A stretch of 64,000 nucleotides of DNA, taken from Nonomuraea glycinis. GTDB taxonomy: Bacteria > Actinomycetota > Actinomycetes > Streptosporangiales > Streptosporangiaceae. Every line of letters starts with the position of its first letter. Within the stretch, counting starts at the first letter, position 1. Positions 25,169 through 34,464 of the stretch are shown one piece after another. The translations under genes and the position numbers were made by a program. The notes beneath the pieces were generated by a model. The model did not search any database. It was not told where the DNA came from and saw only the letters and a program-made list of their open reading frames with translations. The stretch spans positions 91,699 through 155,698 of the forward strand of contig NZ_BMNK01000023.1 in NCBI RefSeq assembly GCF_014646515.1, read 5' to 3'.

Positions 25169-26383
25169 TCACCAACGGACCGGAACGGTGCGCAGACCGC
25201 CGACGGCCAGTCCCTCCACACGCTCCAGCTCCGCCACCGGCACCGCCAGCTCCAGGCTCGGCAGCTTGCGCAGCAACACCTCCAGCACGACCTGCAGCTC
25301 GGTACGGGCCAGCGCCTGGCCGAGGCAGGAGTGCGCACCGGCGCCGAAGGCCAGGTGCTGGTTCGGGCTGCGGGTCGCGTCGAACACCTCGGCGGCCTCG
25401 AACATGCTCTCGTCCCGGTTGGCGGCGGCCATGCTGCAGATGACCGTGGTGCCCTTGGGCAGGTGCTCGCCGCTGACCTCGATCTCCTCCTTCAGGTACC
25501 GGGGCAGGCCGAAGCCGGAGTTGGCGTCGAGGCGCAGCGACTCCTCGACCGTGGTGCGGATCAGCTTGGGGTCGGCCAGCAGCGCTTCCCAGCGGCTGCG
25601 GTCGGCCAGCAGCATGGAGACCATCTTGCCGATCATGTTGGCGGTGGTCTCGTGCCCGGCGACCAGCAGGCCCATCCCGGTGACCACGATCTGCAGGTCG
25701 TTCAGGCCGCCGTCCTCCGGGCCGCCGACCGCGATCAGCTCGCTCAACAGGTCCTCGCCCGGCTCGGCGCGCTTGGCGGCGAGGTGGTCGGACATGTACT
25801 GGAAGAACGCCGCCTGGGCCGCCTCGACCTCGTCCTTGGTGTAGCGGGTGAGGTTGAGCAGGGTGTCGGACCAGTACGAGAACCGGTCACGGTCGGCGGC
25901 GGGCACGCCGAGCATGTCGCAGATGACGTACACGGGCAGCGGGAAGCCCAGGGACGCTTTCAGGTCACCGGGGGCGCCGCCCTCGACCATGTCGTCGATG
26001 AGATCTTCGGCGATCCGCGCCATGACCGGCCGCAGGGCGTTCATGCGCTTGGCGGTGAACCACTTGCCGACCAGCCGCCGCCAGTGCTGGTGCTCCTCCC
26101 CGCTGTCCGGGAGAATCGCCGCCATGTCGCTGCTGAACAGCCCGCCGTCCTCGGTGTCCGACAGCCGGGCCGCGTCCGGCGCGGTCAGCAGCCGGGTGAA
26201 GCGCGGGTCGGCGAGCACCTGCTTGACGTCCTCGTAGCGGGTCAGCAGCGTCGCCCGGTCGCCGCTCGGCAGGGTCACGTGGGCGACCGGGCACGTGCCG
26301 CGCAACTCGGCCCACTCGGCGGGCGGGTCGAGCGCGGCGTCGCTCGGGATCGGGTAGCTCAGAACCTGCTCGTCGGCACTCAT
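25169..26383 (-). CDS. Cytochrome P450 (CYP105/107-like)
   Basis: 404 residues with all P450 landmarks: I-helix LLVAGHETTANM near 240, ExxR in VEESLRL near 280, the PERF-like region around EVFDATRSPNQHLAFGAGA and the haem loop FGAGAHSCLGQALAR near 345 with its axial Cys. Soluble, class I, served by the downstream ferredoxin. The N-terminal YPIPSDAALDPPAEWAELR style is common in CYP105/107-type enzymes for macrolide or xenobiotic oxidation; the substrate is unknown. It is divergent from a TetR gene 133 bp away, which probably represses it. Confidence 0.94.
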   Translation of the reverse strand: MSADEQVLSYPIPSDAALDPPAEWAELRGTCPVAHVTLPSGDRATLLTRYEDVKQVLADPRFTRLLTAPDAARLSDTEDGGLFSSDMAAILPDSGEEHQHWRRLVGKWFTAKRMNALRPVMARIAEDLIDDMVEGGAPGDLKASLGFPLPVYVICDMLGVPAADRDRFSYWSDTLLNLTRYTKDEVEAAQAAFFQYMSDHLAAKRAEPGEDLLSELIAVGGPEDGGLNDLQIVVTGMGLLVAGHETTANMIGKMVSMLLADRSRWEALLADPKLIRTTVEESLRLDANSGFGLPRYLKEEIEVSGEHLPKGTTVICSMAAANRDESMFEAAEVFDATRSPNQHLAFGAGAHSCLGQALARTELQVVLEVLLRKLPSLELAVPVAELERVEGLAVGGLRTVPVRW

Positions 26384-26516
26384 TCGCTGTCTCCCTGGCT
26401 GTTCAGGCGGGCATGAGGGGCGGGGTTGTCAGCCTCCAACTTCGTCTTCCCGCTCTCCACATTAACCTACAGATGCAAGAAAACTTACACATGTCTGTTA
26501 TGGATAGAGTGGTGTC

Positions 26517-27134
26517 GTGGTCACCGCCAGAGAGAGCAACCCCCCGTCGAGCGACCGGCGTGTGCGCCGGACTCGATCAGCCTTGGCGCGAGCGCTGATC
26601 GAACTGGTCGAGGAGCGTGACCTGTCCCGGATCAGCGTTTCGGACGTCGCCGAGGCCGCCGGGGTGAGCCGCTCGGCCTTCTACGACCACTACCGGGACG
26701 TCCACGAGCTGGCCGAGGACGCCTGCACCGCGATGATCGACAACCTGATCGAGTCCCTGCCCGGACCTGGCCTCGACTCGCCGGACCTGGCGCAGGAGGC
26801 GATCTCAGGGCTGACGGCGTTCTTCGGCAGCCTGACCGAGCACGCGGGGCTCTACCGCGCACTGCTGGGGCCGGAAGGCAGCGCCCGCGTCGCCGGCCAC
26901 ATCCGGCGCCGCCTCGCCGGGGTCGTGCGTGAGCGCCTGGCGCATGCCGACGCCGGCCTCTGGCCGGAGCGCGTCCCGCACGACGTGACGGCCGCCTTCA
27001 CGGCGGGCGCGCTCATCGGCGTGGCCGTGGACTGGATCGAAGGCGGGTGCTCCCGGACCCCGGCCGAGATGGCCGAGGTGACCTGGCCGCTGCTGAACGC
27101 GCAATACCGCATCAACGAGACCGGCGACAGCTGA
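26517..27134 (+). CDS. TetR-family regulator, probable repressor of the P450 operon
   Basis: 205 residues. The N-terminal HTH (ISVSDVAEAAGVSRSAFYDHY, residues about 40-60, is typical) is followed by a helical ligand domain with a C-terminal TetR_C-like segment (AAFTAGALIGVAVDWIEGG). The GTG at 26517 has no clear Shine-Dalgarno; TAGAGT at 26504-26509 would fit a leaderless message. The gap to the divergent P450 contains ACAGATG at 26468-26474 and CATGTCTGT further right, a poor inverted repeat that could be the operator. Gene arrangement makes it the likely local repressor. Confidence 0.9.
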   Translation: MVTARESNPPSSDRRVRRTRSALARALIELVEERDLSRISVSDVAEAAGVSRSAFYDHYRDVHELAEDACTAMIDNLIESLPGPGLDSPDLAQEAISGLTAFFGSLTEHAGLYRALLGPEGSARVAGHIRRRLAGVVRERLAHADAGLWPERVPHDVTAAFTAGALIGVAVDWIEGGCSRTPAEMAEVTWPLLNAQYRINETGDS

Positions 27135-27154
27135 GCCCTGCTCTCACCGGCAGA

Positions 27155-28036
27155 TCAGTGATCGCCTGCCGCGATGCCCAGGGTGGACAGGAAGGCCGTG
27201 GCGGCGGGCGAAGGGCGGAAGCGGCTCCAGATGAGGTGCTCCACCCGGGCCGGAGCGTCGCTGAGCCGGATGCTGAGCAGCCCGGGGAGTTCGTCGGCGA
27301 AGGCGGCGGGCAGCATGCCGATGGCCAGGCCCTGCCGGATCAGGCGGGCCATGAAGTCCGGGGCGGTGATCTCGAAGGCGACCTCGCGCCGGACTCCCGC
27401 CGCCGCGAAGGCCTCGTCCGTCTGGGCCCGCGCGGCGGTGCCCGGGGGGAAGTCCACGAACGGTTCATCCGCCAGCCGGCACAGGTCCACGTCCTCCTCG
27501 TCCGCCAGCGGGTGGCCGGGCGCCACCATGGCGACGAGGTCGCCGCGCGCCAGTTCGTGGCCGCGCACGCCCTTGGGCCGGACGCTCGGGGAAAGCCCCA
27601 GGAAGGCGGCGTCCAGGGTGCCCTGCCGTACCCGTTCGGTCAGTTCGTCGCTCGAGCCCGAGCGGAGACTGATCCGTACCTCCCGATAACGCAGGTGGAA
27701 CCGTTTCAGCGCGGCCGGGAGGTCGACCGCCGTGACGGTGGGGATGGCGCCGATGGTGAGCCGGCCGCGGATCTCGCCGGCGGCGGCCGCCACCTCGGCG
27801 CGGGCCCGGTCGGCGGCGTCCAGGGCCTGGCGGGCCGCGGGAAGGAACGCCTCGCCGGCGGGGGTGAGCCGGACGCGACGGCTGGTGCGGTCGAACAGCC
27901 TGGCGCCGAGCTCACGTTCGAGGCGGGCGATCTGGTGGCTCAGCGCGGACTGGACGACCAGGCACTGCTCGGCGGCCCGGGTGAAGTTGCTCGTCTCCGC
28001 GACCGCGACGACGTAACGCATCTGCTGAAGCTCCAT
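27155..28036 (-). CDS. LysR-family regulator
   Basis: 293 residues. HTH in the first 60 (MRYVVAVAETSNFTRAAEQ, then SQIARLERELGARLFDR-like sequence reading HQIARLERELGARLFDRTSR) and an effector domain from about 90. It is divergent from an MFS transporter gene across an 80-bp gap that holds a good LysR-type inverted repeat at 28039-28061. It probably activates or represses that transporter and the following NmrA-like gene in response to a small ligand. Confidence 0.93.
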   Translation of the reverse strand: MELQQMRYVVAVAETSNFTRAAEQCLVVQSALSHQIARLERELGARLFDRTSRRVRLTPAGEAFLPAARQALDAADRARAEVAAAAGEIRGRLTIGAIPTVTAVDLPAALKRFHLRYREVRISLRSGSSDELTERVRQGTLDAAFLGLSPSVRPKGVRGHELARGDLVAMVAPGHPLADEEDVDLCRLADEPFVDFPPGTAARAQTDEAFAAAGVRREVAFEITAPDFMARLIRQGLAIGMLPAAFADELPGLLSIRLSDAPARVEHLIWSRFRPSPAATAFLSTLGIAAGDH

Positions 28037-28038
28037 CG

Positions 28039-28061
28039 ATCAATCGTGATGCACGATCAAT
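28039..28061. promoter_or_regulatory. Probable LysR operator
   Basis: ATCAATCGTG (28039-28048), then a 3-bp centre, then CACGATCAAT (28052-28061): 8 of 10 arm positions are complementary. It starts 3 bp upstream of the LysR start codon and includes the T-N11-A-like core expected for this regulator family. Binding by the neighbouring LysR is inferred. Confidence 0.6.
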
Positions 28062-28116
28062 TAGATGACAAACATGTGTTGGACTCATTGATCCTCCGTC
28101 GCCGACGCTAGAGGGC

Positions 28117-29325
28117 ATGACGGCGACAGCACTTCACAGGAACGGCGGGCTGCTCCTGCTCATGTCGGTGGCGACGGGGCTGGCGGTCGCGGGGAACTAC
28201 TTCGCGCAGCCGCTCCTCGACGTGATCGGCGGCGAGCTGGGGATCGGACCGTCGATGGCGGCGCTGGTGGTGACGGCCGCGCAGGTCGGCTACGCGCTGG
28301 GGTTGATCCTGCTGGTGCCGCTCGGCGACCTGCTGGAGCGGCGGCGGCTGGCGGTGTCGCTCTACGCGGCGACCGCGGTGTTCCTGCTGGTGTCCGCCAC
28401 CGCCCCTAACGGCACGGTGCTGCTGATCAGTACGGCCCTGACCGGGCTGACCTCGGTCGGCGCGCAGGTGGTGGTGCCGTTCGCGGCCACGCTGGCGGAT
28501 CCGGCCGAACGCGGCCGGGTGGTCGGCACGGTGATGACCGGCCTGATGCTCGGCCTGTTGCTGGCGCGTACCGCGTCGGGAGCGCTGTCGGAGCTCGGCG
28601 GCTGGCGGACGGTCTACTGGGTGAGCGCGGCCCTGATGACGCTCATGGCCGTACTGCTGCGGATCTTCCTGCCCCGGCTCGGCGGCGACGGCGCCCGCCT
28701 GTCCTATGCCGGGCTGCTGCGCTCGACGCTGGCGATGTACCGGCACGAGCCGTTGCTGCGGTGGCGGGCGGCCATCGGCGCGTTGAGCCTCGCCTCGTTC
28801 AGCGTGCTGTGGACGGCGCTGACCTTCCTGCTGGCGCGCTCGCCGTACGACTGGACGGAGTCGGCGATCGGCCTGGTCGGCCTGGTCGGCGCCGTGGGCG
28901 CGCTGACCGCCACGGTGGCGGGACGGCTGGCCGACCGCGGGCACGTCCAGACGGTGACCGGCGTCGGGACGGTCCTGCTGGTGGCCTCCTGGACGGCGCT
29001 CGCCGCCGGGGCGAACTCGCTGCTCTGGCTGCTCGTCGGCGTGATCGTGCTGGACCTGGCCCACCAGGCGGTGCTCAACAGCAGCCAGAACATCCTGTAC
29101 GCGCTCCGCCCCGAAGCCCGTAACCGGATCAACTCCGCCTTCCTGACCGCCTTCTTCGCCGGGGGCGCGGTGGGCTCCGCGCTGGCCTCGGTCGTCTGGG
29201 TGTACGGCGGCTGGACCGGGGTGTGCGTCCTGGGCGCCATCCTCTCGGCCGGGACCGTCGCGCTCTGGGTCCTGGAGCGTGCCACCGTCGACCGGGCGGC
29301 AGCGAAGATCCCCCTTCCTCGATGA
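28117..29325 (+). CDS. MFS efflux transporter
   Basis: 402 residues with about twelve hydrophobic segments. The first helices read GLAVAGNYFAQPLLDVIGGE and LVVTAAQVGYALGLILLVPLGDLLERRR, the loop-2/3 motif of drug:H+ antiporters of the YnfM/NimR type. A cytoplasmic mid-loop lies near 185-200. The start ATG at 28117 lies just after the LysR operator region. It precedes the NmrA-like gene by 21 bp with a strong ribosome site between, so the two likely form an operon under the LysR regulator. Confidence 0.92.
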   Translation: MTATALHRNGGLLLLMSVATGLAVAGNYFAQPLLDVIGGELGIGPSMAALVVTAAQVGYALGLILLVPLGDLLERRRLAVSLYAATAVFLLVSATAPNGTVLLISTALTGLTSVGAQVVVPFAATLADPAERGRVVGTVMTGLMLGLLLARTASGALSELGGWRTVYWVSAALMTLMAVLLRIFLPRLGGDGARLSYAGLLRSTLAMYRHEPLLRWRAAIGALSLASFSVLWTALTFLLARSPYDWTESAIGLVGLVGAVGALTATVAGRLADRGHVQTVTGVGTVLLVASWTALAAGANSLLWLLVGVIVLDLAHQAVLNSSQNILYALRPEARNRINSAFLTAFFAGGAVGSALASVVWVYGGWTGVCVLGAILSAGTVALWVLERATVDRAAAKIPLPR

Positions 29326-29346
29326 CCTCTTCAAAGGAGAATGACC

Positions 29347-30240
29347 ATGTCGCGTACCGTGCTCATCACCGGAGCCACCGGAACCGTGTCCACCGCGTTG
29401 CTGGATGCGCTGCGGGGGGCCGATGTGGCCCTTCGCGCCCTCGTCCGTGACGAGTCCAAGGCGGACGGCCCGCTCGAAAGGAACGCCGAGGTCTTCATCG
29501 GCGACCTCGACGACCCCCGGTCGCTGCCGCCCGCCTTCGCGGGCGTACAGGACCTGTGGCTGCTCACCCCGAACAGCCCGCGTGCCCCCGAGAACAACAT
29601 GAACGCCCTGTGGGCCGCGCGCCGGGCCGGGGTGGAGCGCGTCGTGCGCCTGTCCGTCGTCGGCGCGGCGCACGACGCGCCGAACCGCAGCGGCAGGCTG
29701 CACGCGCTGTCCGACGCCGAGACCGAACGCTCCGGCCTGCGCTGGACGATCCTGCGTCCCCACTGGTTCATGCAGAACCTGCTGAACGAGGCGGCCGACC
29801 TCGCCGCCACCGGCACGTTCGCGACGAACCTCGCCTCCGCGCGGATCGGGATGATCGACGTACGCGACATCGCCGAGTGCGCCGCCCGCGTGCTCCTCGA
29901 CGACCCGGATCGCCACCATGGCCAGACCTACACCCTCACCGGCCCGCGCTCGCTAGGGCTCGACGAGGTCGCCGGCGAGATGAGCCTCGCTCTCGGCAGG
30001 TCCGTCACGTACCTGCCGGTCAGCGACGACGCCAAGCGCGAGACACTCCTCGGCTACGGCGTGCCGGCCTGGATCGTCGACATGCTCGAGGAGTACGCGC
30101 AGGCGTACGTCACCGGCTGGGGTGACCTCACCACCGACACGGTCGCCGGCCTCCTCGGCCGCGCCCCGCGCGACATCGCCGACTTCGCCCGCGACCACGC
30201 CGCGGCGTTCGGCTCCCGGACACCGCTCCCTTCGGTGTAG
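29347..30240 (+). CDS. NmrA-like NAD(P)-binding reductase
   Basis: 297 residues. The N-terminal VLITGATGTVSTALLDAL is the Rossmann GxxGxxG-type loop of NmrA/atypical SDR proteins. RWTILRPHWFMQNLL near 140 and a C-terminal FARDHAAAF ending are family features; the active-site YxxxK of classical SDRs is absent. AAGGAG lies 7-8 nt before the ATG at 29347, which favours it over the ATG six bases upstream. It is probably co-transcribed with the MFS gene. Such proteins act as quinone reductases, isoflavone-type reductases or redox sensors; which applies here is unknown. Confidence 0.9.
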   Translation: MSRTVLITGATGTVSTALLDALRGADVALRALVRDESKADGPLERNAEVFIGDLDDPRSLPPAFAGVQDLWLLTPNSPRAPENNMNALWAARRAGVERVVRLSVVGAAHDAPNRSGRLHALSDAETERSGLRWTILRPHWFMQNLLNEAADLAATGTFATNLASARIGMIDVRDIAECAARVLLDDPDRHHGQTYTLTGPRSLGLDEVAGEMSLALGRSVTYLPVSDDAKRETLLGYGVPAWIVDMLEEYAQAYVTGWGDLTTDTVAGLLGRAPRDIADFARDHAAAFGSRTPLPSV

Positions 30241-30321
30241 CGCCTACCGCGAATGGCGTAGAGCCGAGTGACGCTCGGCGGACGACGCGCTCCCGCCGGC
30301 GCCCGGCCTAGCGTTCTCCGC

Positions 30322-30753
30322 ATGACAACGGAGAGAATCGCCACTGGCAAGAAAGTGATCGTCGCGATCGCCGGACTGGTCCTGACGGCCGGTTCCCTGG
30401 GACCGGCCAGTGCCCAGGCGGGCACGACCGGCGAGAGCACCGCCGCGGTGGCCGCGCCCAAGCCGCCGAAGGGCGCCAGGGCCGTGGTCCAGGTCACCCC
30501 CAACCCCACCACCAGGCGAGGCCAGGAGCTGACGATCACCGGCCACTGCGGCGGCGGAAAAGGGCTCAAGGCCGTGCTCGGCGGGATCGACAGGGAGCAC
30601 CCTATGCTGCGGAACGTCCGCATCATCGACGACAACCCGCGGGGATTCGTGGCGAAGGCCACCCTCGCCCCCCATATCGGCAATGGCGTCGGCCCTATCT
30701 TCGTCGACTGCGGCGGCGAGGCGGGCGTGACCCTCCTGGTCACCCACGTCTGA
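30322..30753 (+). CDS. Small secreted protein of unknown function
   Basis: 143 residues. The start at 30322 gives a textbook signal peptide: TTERIATGKK, then VIVAIAGLVLTAGSLGPAS and an AQA cleavage site. The mature part is a single beta-rich domain beginning VVQVTPNPTTRRGQELTITG, with two Cys (HCGGG, DCGGE) likely to form a disulfide. The pattern resembles small Ig-like extracellular modules. No partner is adjacent on the same strand except the histidine kinase 111 bp downstream. I do not recognise a family. Confidence 0.75.
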   Translation: MTTERIATGKKVIVAIAGLVLTAGSLGPASAQAGTTGESTAAVAAPKPPKGARAVVQVTPNPTTRRGQELTITGHCGGGKGLKAVLGGIDREHPMLRNVRIIDDNPRGFVAKATLAPHIGNGVGPIFVDCGGEAGVTLLVTHV

Positions 30754-30864
30754 CCCACCCCGGCCCTGCCGCGGCCCTGGACCCATCGGTCCACGCGGCT
30801 GCGGAGGCCGGACCCAGGTGGAGTCCGGGCGACCCGTCCATCATCGTCGAGAAAGCGCCTCCCT

Positions 30865-32025
30865 ATGACCGATTCCCCTCCACGACTGACCGACTCCCCT
30901 CCACGACGCGAACCCGCTCCCGTCCGGCACTTCGCCCGGGTCACCGACGTCGCGCTCGCCGGCGTCACCACGGTCATGTTCGTCGCGGTCGCCCTCGCCA
31001 CCGGCGTGCACAGCCCCTGGCACGGCCCGATCCCCCTCGCTCTGCTGCTCGGCGCGCTCCTCCTGGTCAGGCGTCGATGGCCGATGACCGTGCTGCTGCT
31101 GTCGATCGGCGGGATCTTCGTCTATCACCTCGGCGGAGGTGAGTCTCCCGCCGGCTGGATCTGGCCGGCCGCGGTCGCCTACTACACCGCCGCCACCACG
31201 CCGCGCGTGCGCTGGGTGGCCGCCATCGGCCTGGCCCAGCTGATCTACTCCGCGATCGACTTCCGCTGGGCCCTGGACTCCAATCCGACCCGCTACGCGT
31301 TCCACCTCGTGGGGGAAGGGCTGCTCCTGGTGCTCCTCATCGCCGCAGGCCTCGCGTACGCCGCCGCGCTGCGCTGGGGTGAGCGGTTGCGCGAGACCGA
31401 CAGCCGGGCGCGCGCCGCCGAGGAACGGTTGCGCGTCTCCCACGAGGTTCACGACATCGTCGCCCACACGCTGGCCCTGGTCGGCGTGCAGCTCAACGTC
31501 GCCGCCGACACCCTCCACGAGGATCCGGAGGCGGCCGCCGCCGCGCTGAGCCTGGCCAAGGAGGTCAGGAACCGGGCGATGGCCGATCTGCGCTCCCTCA
31601 TCGCGGTCCTGCGCGACAGCCCCGGCGACACCGCACCGCACCTCGATCCGGCCTCCTTGGGCAGGCTCGTCGCCGACGCCCGGGACGCCGGACTCGACGT
31701 GACCCTCGACGAGCACGGAGACCGCGCGGCCGTCCCCGCCCTTCCCGCCATCGCCGTCTACCGCGTCGTCCAGGAGTCCCTCGCCAACACGATCAAGCAC
31801 GCGGGGGCGAGCAAGGCCGAGGTGACGATCGGCTACGGGCCACGCTCGATCACCGTCGAGGTCACCGACAACGGCCGCGGCGGAACCGGCGACGTCATCG
31901 AAGGCCACGGCATGACCGGCATGCGGGAGCGAGTGAGCGCACTCGGGGGCGCGCTCACCGCCGGGCCGACGCCCGCCGGCTTCGCCGTGCGGGCCGACAT
32001 CCCTGTGGCAGGCTCGACGGCATGA
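30865..32025 (+). CDS. Sensor histidine kinase (HisKA_3/NarL type)
   Basis: 386 residues. Four to five membrane helices in the first 165 residues, then a coiled coil and the dimerisation motif SHEVHDIVAHTLALVGVQ with the phospho-acceptor His near 193. An HATPase_c domain follows (VVQESLANTIKHAGASKAEV, then TDNGRGG and GHGMTGMRERV). The N-terminus starts with a tandem 21-bp repeat that encodes TDSPPR twice. Its stop overlaps the start of the response regulator (ATGA), so it is a cognate pair. The signal is unknown. Confidence 0.93.
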   Translation: MTDSPPRLTDSPPRREPAPVRHFARVTDVALAGVTTVMFVAVALATGVHSPWHGPIPLALLLGALLLVRRRWPMTVLLLSIGGIFVYHLGGGESPAGWIWPAAVAYYTAATTPRVRWVAAIGLAQLIYSAIDFRWALDSNPTRYAFHLVGEGLLLVLLIAAGLAYAAALRWGERLRETDSRARAAEERLRVSHEVHDIVAHTLALVGVQLNVAADTLHEDPEAAAAALSLAKEVRNRAMADLRSLIAVLRDSPGDTAPHLDPASLGRLVADARDAGLDVTLDEHGDRAAVPALPAIAVYRVVQESLANTIKHAGASKAEVTIGYGPRSITVEVTDNGRGGTGDVIEGHGMTGMRERVSALGGALTAGPTPAGFAVRADIPVAGSTA

Positions 32026-32723
32026 CGATCAAGGTGCTCCTCGCCGACGACCAGGCACTCGTACGGGCCGGCTTTCGCAGCCTGCTGGCCCGCTCCCGGG
32101 ACATAACGGTCGTCGGCGAAGCCGCCGACGGGGACGAAGCCGTCCGGCTGGCCGTGCGTACCCGCCCGGACGTGATCCTCATGGACATCCGCATGCCGGG
32201 CACCGACGGCATCACCGCCACCCGCCGCATCGTCACCGACCAGGCCCTACCCGGCTGCCGGGTCATCATCCTCACCACGTTCGACACCGAGGAACACGTC
32301 TTCGCCGCACTGCGCGCCGGAGCCAGCGGCTTCCTCACCAAAGAGGTCGAACCCGCCGAGCTGCGCCGGGCGGTCACCGCCGTCGCCGCCGGGGACGCAC
32401 TCCTGTCCCCGGGCGTGACCCGCCGCGTCATCGAGCAGTTCGCCCACCGGCAGGATCTCAGGCCCGACGCGGCGCAGCGACTGGCCGCCCTCACCGTCCG
32501 CGAGTCGGAGGCGGTCAAGCTGGTGGCGCTCGGCCTGTCCAACCACGAGATCGCCGAGCGCCTGGTCATCAGCCCGCTCACCGCCAAGACCCACATCACC
32601 AGGGCCCTCGCCAAGCTGGACGTGCGCGACCGGGTCCAGCTGGTCATCCTGGCCTACGAGAGCGGCCTGGTCCGGCCCGGCGGCCCTCCGCACCAGGTGA
32701 CCGGGAATCCGTCGGCGCCGTAG
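32022..32723 (+). CDS. Response regulator, NarL/LuxR type
   Basis: 233 residues. A receiver with IKVLLADDQALVRAGFRSLL, acceptor Asp in ILMDIRMPGTDG near 54 and a Lys in LTKEVEPAELRRA is followed by a GerE HTH (ALTVRESEAVKLVALGLSN, then SPLTAKTHITRALAKL). It is coupled to the upstream kinase. A strong hairpin terminator follows at 32750-32782. Targets are not evident from the neighbourhood. Confidence 0.94.
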   Translation: MTIKVLLADDQALVRAGFRSLLARSRDITVVGEAADGDEAVRLAVRTRPDVILMDIRMPGTDGITATRRIVTDQALPGCRVIILTTFDTEEHVFAALRAGASGFLTKEVEPAELRRAVTAVAAGDALLSPGVTRRVIEQFAHRQDLRPDAAQRLAALTVRESEAVKLVALGLSNHEIAERLVISPLTAKTHITRALAKLDVRDRVQLVILAYESGLVRPGGPPHQVTGNPSAP

Positions 32724-32749
32724 CCGAGTGTCACTTACGGCGTGCACCG

Positions 32750-32782
32750 GGCGCGGGCGCCCCTTCTCGGGACGCCCGCGCC
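32750..32782. terminator. Bidirectional hairpin terminator
   Basis: GGCGCGGGCG (32750-32759) and CGCCCGCGCC (32773-32782) are perfectly complementary, with an inner CCCC/CGGG extension and a short loop. It sits in the 69-bp gap between the convergent response-regulator and GH5 genes and can serve both. Confidence 0.75.
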
Positions 32783-32792
32783 ATGCGCCGCG

Positions 32793-34238
32793 TCAGAAGT
32801 CGTCGGCGGTACGGATCCGGTCGCGGATCCAGACGCCGGCCTCCTTGAGGCGGCCCGTCCCGGCGAACGAGCCGTTCGGGCAGGTGCCGGTGGTGAAGAC
32901 GGCGCCCGTGCGGAAGTCGTCGGAGAAGTTCCAGTTGACCCAGCTGATCTTCTTTTGGGCCAGCAGGTCGAGGTACTGCTGCGACCGGGAGAAGTTGTTG
33001 GCTCCGTCGCCGGACGCGGTCTGGGTGCCGAACTCGGTCACGAAGATCGGCAACCGGTCGGCGGCCCTGGACAGGGTGTTCAGGTACTCGGTGCCGTGCG
33101 AGGCCGCGTAGAAGTGGAACGTGTACATGATGTTGGCCGCGTTGACCGGGTTGTTGACGATCTCGGTCTCGTTGCCGCCGCCGGAGACGCCGAGCGAGGA
33201 CCAGGCGCGGGTGCCGACCAGGATCGGGGCGTCGGGGTCGTGCTGGCGGATCACCGGGATGAGCTGGTGCGCGTAGTCGCGGATGACGGACCAGGTGACG
33301 GCGTCGCCGTTCGGCTCGTTGGCGATCTCGTACAGGACGTTCTTCTTGCCGTTGTGCCGCTGGGCGATCTCGGTGAAGAAGGTCTTGGCCCGGCCGAGGT
33401 TGTACATCGGGTCACCCGGGTCGAGCATGTGCCAGTCCACGATCGCGTACATGCCGCGAGCGGTGGCCATCTCGATCAGGGAGTGCACCCGGTCGGTGAA
33501 CAGCCGGGGGTTGGTCTCGTACCCGTCCTCCTGGATGTACATCGAGATGCGCAGGACGTCGGCCTTCCAGTCGGTGGCCAGCGCGTCGAGCGAGGAGGTG
33601 TTGAGGCACTGGTTGTACCACTGGATGCCGTGGCTGCTCATGCCGCGCAGCTGGATCTGCTTGCCGCTCTCGTTGCAGAGCTTGATGCCGCACACCCGCA
33701 GTTGCCCGTTGGCCTGCACCGGGGTGCCGCCGCCGCCACCGCCCGAGGGTGCCCCGTAGACCTCCATCTCCCACAGGGAGTAGCCGTACGGGGTGCCGCG
33801 TTGCGTGCCGTACACGCGCACGTACCGGCCGCTGCCGCTGACCGTGAGGTCGTCGATCCCTCCGTCGCCGGAGGTGGTGGAGTAGACGTCGGTCCAGGTG
33901 GACCCGTCGGGCGAGGTCTGCACGCGGTACGCCGTGGCGTAGGCGGCCTCCCAGTTCAGCCGCACCCGGGAGACGGTGTGCGTGGCGCCGAGGTCCACCC
34001 GGATCCACTGCGGGTCGATTCCCTCGGCGCTGGCCCACCGCGTGGCCGTGTCGCCGTCCACCGCCTTGCCCGGCTCCAGGCCGGCGGCCTCGACCGACAG
34101 GGCCGTCACGGTCTTGCCCTGGGACACCAGCGGGTCGGCCGCCGACCCGGCGCTCGCGCTCACGCCGGCCGGCACCATGAGCGGCGCCATCAGCGCGGCT
34201 ATGACCGCGAAGATCCTCGCACCTGCACTTCGCCTCAC
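32793..34238 (-). CDS. Secreted GH5-family glycoside hydrolase with N-terminal F5/8C (CBM32-like) domain
   Basis: 481 residues. A signal peptide (GARIFAVIAALMAPLMVPAG) is followed by an F5/8-type C module at about 35-165 (VDGDTATRWASAEGIDPQWI; RVDLGATHTVSRVRLNW), a Gly linker and a GH5 catalytic domain. The acid/base Glu is in YEIANEPNG and the nucleophile Glu in FVTEFGTQTASG. It acts outside the cell on a beta-glucan or similar polymer, cellulase type. GTG at 34238 with GGAG at 6 nt is preferred over the ATG at 34295, because the longer reading would place a 19-bp palindromic operator inside the gene and bury the signal peptide. Confidence 0.9.
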   Translation of the reverse strand: MRRSAGARIFAVIAALMAPLMVPAGVSASAGSAADPLVSQGKTVTALSVEAAGLEPGKAVDGDTATRWASAEGIDPQWIRVDLGATHTVSRVRLNWEAAYATAYRVQTSPDGSTWTDVYSTTSGDGGIDDLTVSGSGRYVRVYGTQRGTPYGYSLWEMEVYGAPSGGGGGGTPVQANGQLRVCGIKLCNESGKQIQLRGMSSHGIQWYNQCLNTSSLDALATDWKADVLRISMYIQEDGYETNPRLFTDRVHSLIEMATARGMYAIVDWHMLDPGDPMYNLGRAKTFFTEIAQRHNGKKNVLYEIANEPNGDAVTWSVIRDYAHQLIPVIRQHDPDAPILVGTRAWSSLGVSGGGNETEIVNNPVNAANIMYTFHFYAASHGTEYLNTLSRAADRLPIFVTEFGTQTASGDGANNFSRSQQYLDLLAQKKISWVNWNFSDDFRTGAVFTTGTCPNGSFAGTGRLKEAGVWIRDRIRTADDF

Positions 34239-34262
34239 GAACGACTCCGATCCTCGGGCCCG

Positions 34263-34281
34263 GTTAGGAAAGTTTCTTAAC
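34263..34281. promoter_or_regulatory. Palindromic operator upstream of the GH5 gene
   Basis: GTTAGGAAAGTTTCTTAAC is a 19-bp palindrome with one mismatched pair, 25 bp from the GH5 start. I recall a similar element before other actinomycete glycosidase and carbohydrate-binding protein genes; its regulator is not identified here. It supports starting the GH5 gene downstream. Confidence 0.6.
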
Positions 34282-34464
34282 TTGCGGCGCAGCATAGGTT
34301 GACACCGAACCTCACACAAGGCCCAAAGTTCGAGAAAGGGCTCACCGGCGGTCCCGCGACAGCCGTACGACGCGAACGGCCGACCGCCGGCCGTACGAGC
34401 TCCGGGTGCCGTTGACCCGGCCCTGGTCGCCGAACCACCGGCACTGGTCGGGCGGCCTCTCAGG

